A DNA stretch of 40,779 bases from Companilactobacillus hulinensis (GTDB lineage: Bacteria; Bacillota; Bacilli; Lactobacillales; Lactobacillaceae). The stretch covers positions 1-40,779 of the forward strand of contig NZ_RHOO01000024.1 of assembly GCF_003946555.1 (NCBI RefSeq). The letters run 5' to 3'. The stretch's first letter is position 1. Each line of letters begins with the position of its first letter. Of the stretch, positions 38,526-40,779 are shown in pieces. Made by a program: the position numbers and the translations under genes. Under the pieces are notes generated by a model. It was not told the origin of the DNA. It worked only from the letters and a program-made list of their open reading frames with translations, and did no database searches.

Positions 38526-38614
38526 TTTATCCTCATATTCTCCACAAAAATGTATAATTCAAAAATTATAAACAACAAATATATAATGATTACCTATTTA
38601 ACGTAAAATTTGTG

Positions 38615-38648
38615 TAAAAAAAGCACCACAACCAGTAGTTGTTATGCT
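38615..38648 (-). terminator. Probable terminator of the TetM-like gene
   Basis: An imperfect stem AGCACCACAAC / GTTGTTATGCT (38622-38648) is followed on the minus strand by a T run (38616-38621). It matches the terminator at 37624-37655 over much of its length, so the cassette in between is flanked by similar terminators. Confidence 0.6.
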
Positions 38649-40606
38649 TATTTAATCTCATCTAATTGGTCCTGTGAATAAACATATGGAAAATGTGCCA
38701 TCTCCGGAACTTCATCCCAATGCACTGGATAACCAGCACCATGTGCGCAGAAAACTGAACCTGGAGTATTGTCCAAATCTGATACTGGGTCATAATCAAA
38801 CTCAGCAATTACCTCTTCTGCATTATGACAAGGCCGATATCCATCTACCAAACATTCGAATTGTCCTTGGCCATGCGTATAGGCATTAACTTCTTGTGCA
38901 TAATCCTGCATCTCTGATACTGGAGCAGTCCCTGTTAAAACTGTCATTTCATTCGCACTACCAGCTTCAGGTGTATCAAAACTACCGCTCATCCTTTGAA
39001 TATCATTCATGGCACGACCAACTTGATCCGTTCCAACCTCTAATCGGAACCTATACCAAGGCTCCAATAACTGACAAGCCCCGACTTGTTTCAATTCCAT
39101 TAATCCCTGTCGTACAGCTCTCCAAGTAGCTTCACGGAAATCCCCACCGACTGAGTGGACATTACTGAATCTGCCGCCAACTAAGGTAATACTCATATCT
39201 GTCAGTGGAGAACCCGTTAGAACACCCAATTGTTCTTTAGCACCAAGGTTAGTCAACACCTGGTGTTGCCAATTTTTGCTCAAAATTTCTAAGTCACATT
39301 GCGTATCAAATGTTAATCCACTGCCCGCAGGTTCAGGCTTCAATAACAAATGTACTTCCGCATAATGACGTAGCGGTTCAAAATGACCGACACCTTCCAC
39401 AGCCTTAGTCACAGTCTCCTTGTACAAAATACTGCCTTCCCCAAATTCAATATCCAGATTGAATCGATCCAACATTATTTGTTGCAAAATCTCTAACTGC
39501 ACCTCACCCATGATTTGAACACGTATCTCTTGTAGATGACTTGACCATGAAACATGTAGTTGTGGGTCTTCGTCCTCTAATTGGCGCAATGCTGTCAAAC
39601 AAGTGTGTACATCATTGCCCAAAACATCTAAAGCATAATTCAAAACAGGTTGGATTTCGAGAGCTCCACTATCCCTTTCCTTCCCAAGTCCCTGGCCAGG
39701 AAAGGTATCAGTTAATCCAGGAATAGCACAAACTCCACCAGCTGGAATCTCTTGGGTAGTTGTGTACTTACTACCGTTATAGATACGTAATTGATTGGCC
39801 TTTTGCTCACCAAAAACAATTGATTTATTAGGCAACACTCCACCGGTAACCCGAATCCAAGTCAATCGTTCACCTTTTTCATCATGTGAGACCTTAAAGA
39901 CTTTTGCACCAAAATCCTGTTGATAAGTTCTTTCAGTCGACCATTGATCAATTCCAGCCAAAAAGTTATCCACACCATCCTGCTTCAATGCCGAACCAAA
40001 GTAACATGGGAAAACTTGCCGATGAGCAATCATATCGCGAATGACATCATCCTCAACACTACCTGAATCCAAGAATTGCTCCAAGACATTATCATCTTGC
40101 ATAGCGATTTCTTCATAAGACTCTTCACCCATTTCGGTACCAAATCTGATACATCCCTTAGAAAAGACATCCTGTAACTGACTGAGAACCAGTTGCTCAT
40201 CAGCACCGTTAGCATCCATCTTATTCACAAAGATAAATACAGGAACATGATAATGTTGCAACAATCTCCACAATGTTCTGGTATAACCTTGAATACCGTC
40301 AGTAGCAGAAATTACCAAAATAGCATAGTCCAATACACTAAGCACTTGCTCAGTTTGTGCAGCAAAATCCACGTGTCCCGGAGTATCTAAAAGTGTCAAT
40401 TCAGTGTTGCCGTAATGTAGACTAGCTTGATGGGAGAATATCGTAATACCACGCTGCTTCTCCAATTTATCTGGGTCGAGGAAAGCATCGCCGTTATCCA
40501 CACGTCCCAACTTACGCAGTTCACCAGACTGGAACAATAACGATTCTGAAAGTGTCGTTTTGCCAGCGTCAACGTGAGCCACTATCCCTGCTACTATGTG
40601 TTTCAT
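38648..40606 (-). CDS. TetM-like ribosomal-protection GTPase family protein
   Basis: An EF-G-like translational GTPase of 652 aa. G1 is AHVDAGKTTL (residues 10-19), G3 DTPGHVDF and G4 NKMDA; the domain order matches TetM/TetO proteins. The C-terminus (FCAHGAGYPVHWDEVPEMAH) differs from classical TetM and resembles the chromosomal EF-G-like group common in Firmicutes. Tetracycline protection is therefore possible but not certain. GGAGG precedes the ATG at 40606; a TTG five codons upstream overlaps that site. The IS end lies 35 nt upstream and supplies a promoter-like sequence. Confidence 0.75.
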   Translation of the reverse strand: MKHIVAGIVAHVDAGKTTLSESLLFQSGELRKLGRVDNGDAFLDPDKLEKQRGITIFSHQASLHYGNTELTLLDTPGHVDFAAQTEQVLSVLDYAILVISATDGIQGYTRTLWRLLQHYHVPVFIFVNKMDANGADEQLVLSQLQDVFSKGCIRFGTEMGEESYEEIAMQDDNVLEQFLDSGSVEDDVIRDMIAHRQVFPCYFGSALKQDGVDNFLAGIDQWSTERTYQQDFGAKVFKVSHDEKGERLTWIRVTGGVLPNKSIVFGEQKANQLRIYNGSKYTTTQEIPAGGVCAIPGLTDTFPGQGLGKERDSGALEIQPVLNYALDVLGNDVHTCLTALRQLEDEDPQLHVSWSSHLQEIRVQIMGEVQLEILQQIMLDRFNLDIEFGEGSILYKETVTKAVEGVGHFEPLRHYAEVHLLLKPEPAGSGLTFDTQCDLEILSKNWQHQVLTNLGAKEQLGVLTGSPLTDMSITLVGGRFSNVHSVGGDFREATWRAVRQGLMELKQVGACQLLEPWYRFRLEVGTDQVGRAMNDIQRMSGSFDTPEAGSANEMTVLTGTAPVSEMQDYAQEVNAYTHGQGQFECLVDGYRPCHNAEEVIAEFDYDPVSDLDNTPGSVFCAHGAGYPVHWDEVPEMAHFPYVYSQDQLDEIK

Positions 40607-40640
40607 TGTTGTTTCCTCCATAAATTTTAATAATTCGTGA

Positions 40641-40670
40641 ATTGTAAAATTAATCCGAACACCTAATCAA
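40641..40670 (-). promoter_or_regulatory. Outward promoter in the IS end, facing the TetM-like gene
   Basis: On the minus strand TTGATT (40665-40670), an 18-nt spacer and TACAAT (40641-40646) point out of the IS. The -10 box sits on the outermost bases of the terminal repeat, and transcription would start about 25-30 nt before the TetM-like ATG. Confidence 0.55.
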
Positions 40671-40739
40671 AAAAAAATACCCATAGTAAATGTTTTACAA
40701 TGGTAGTGACTAAACAGACCATGAAAGAAGACATTTACT

Positions 40740-40779
40740 ATGAGCATATCTACTTTAACACAGTATCACCGTGGTGCCA
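40740..40779 (+). CDS. 5' end of an IS transposase (partial)
   Basis: ATG at 40740 begins MSISTLTQYHRGA and runs off the window. AAAGAAG is upstream. The short start fits IS30-family transposases (Met-Ser/Thr-rich start before a helix-turn-helix), but 13 residues are not enough to be sure. An overlapping frame from 40721 is also open. Confidence 0.5.
   Translation, partial: MSISTLTQYHRGA

Larger units (their letters stand above)
40641..40779 (+). mobile_element. Left end of an insertion sequence (IS30-like)
   Basis: The terminal repeat at 40641-40662 matches the one at 51-72 (19 of 22, inverted). The element continues past the window edge with the transposase gene starting at 40740. Both IS ends have the transposase on the plus strand, so the two copies are in direct orientation. 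Confidence 0.65.

Noticed and set aside
38648-40606. Bona fide acquired tet(M)
   Set aside because: The C-terminus differs from classical TetM and there is no Tn916-type context; a chromosomal EF-G-like paralogue is as likely.

Overview
The window looks like a chromosomal segment of a low-GC Lactobacillaceae bacterium. The evidence is the veg-rsmA-rnmV-tatD-metS block, T-box leaders of lactobacillar type, WxL and SLAP-like surface proteins, an LmrB-type efflux operon and AGGAGG-type ribosome binding sites. A Companilactobacillus-like host is my best guess; no marker here proves it. Both ends lie inside copies of the same insertion sequence family (probably IS30). The left end holds a transposase 3' end and the right end a transposase 5' end. 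The two termini share a 22-bp inverted repeat with 19 matches, so the window may be an assembly contig that broke at repeated IS copies.

Layout. 1-2570: IS end, then an LRR/SLAP-like surface protein gene whose promoter region also occurs next to the IS. 2700-7310: a minus-strand housekeeping block of veg, rsmA, rnmV, tatD and metS, mostly with 1-nt TAATG overlaps. 7350-12010: a sirtuin, a HExxH protein, a PEBP-family protein, a Ppx/GppA phosphatase and a FetAB-like ABC exporter. 12300-19020: two paralogous ~800-residue WxL-domain surface proteins flanking a T-box-controlled 2-keto-4-pentenoate hydratase-like gene. 19070-22765: an NlpC/P60 hydrolase with SLAP-like repeats, and Tex. 23120-25810: marR, a DHA2 efflux pump and a DUF4811-like gene. 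26200-29910: trpS under a Trp T-box, and helD. 29910-35310: a small membrane protein, a large cruciform-like element, a carboxylesterase behind a MerR-type promoter, an MFS pump, a degenerate CPBP-like protein and an acyltransferase. 35350-37500: a choice-of-anchor-A-like surface protein cut off from its sortase anchor by one in-frame TAA. 37650-38530: an overlapping cassette of a GNAT-like protein and two small paralogous proteins. 38650-40610: a TetM-like GTPase with an outward IS promoter directly upstream.

The strongest candidate for something undescribed is a dispersed structured repeat with five copies (14724-14965 twice, 22990-23112, 26018-26200, 27262-27372). All copies lie in the sense orientation in untranslated regions. 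Four lie between a stop codon and a terminator, and one lies in the trpS leader between the T-box and the ribosome binding site. Stem pairing is kept by compensating base changes between copies, which points to an RNA element. Other notable items are the T-box on a hydratase gene, the 163-nt multibranched element at 30333-30495, the GNAT-like/small-protein cassette and the outward promoter in the IS end.
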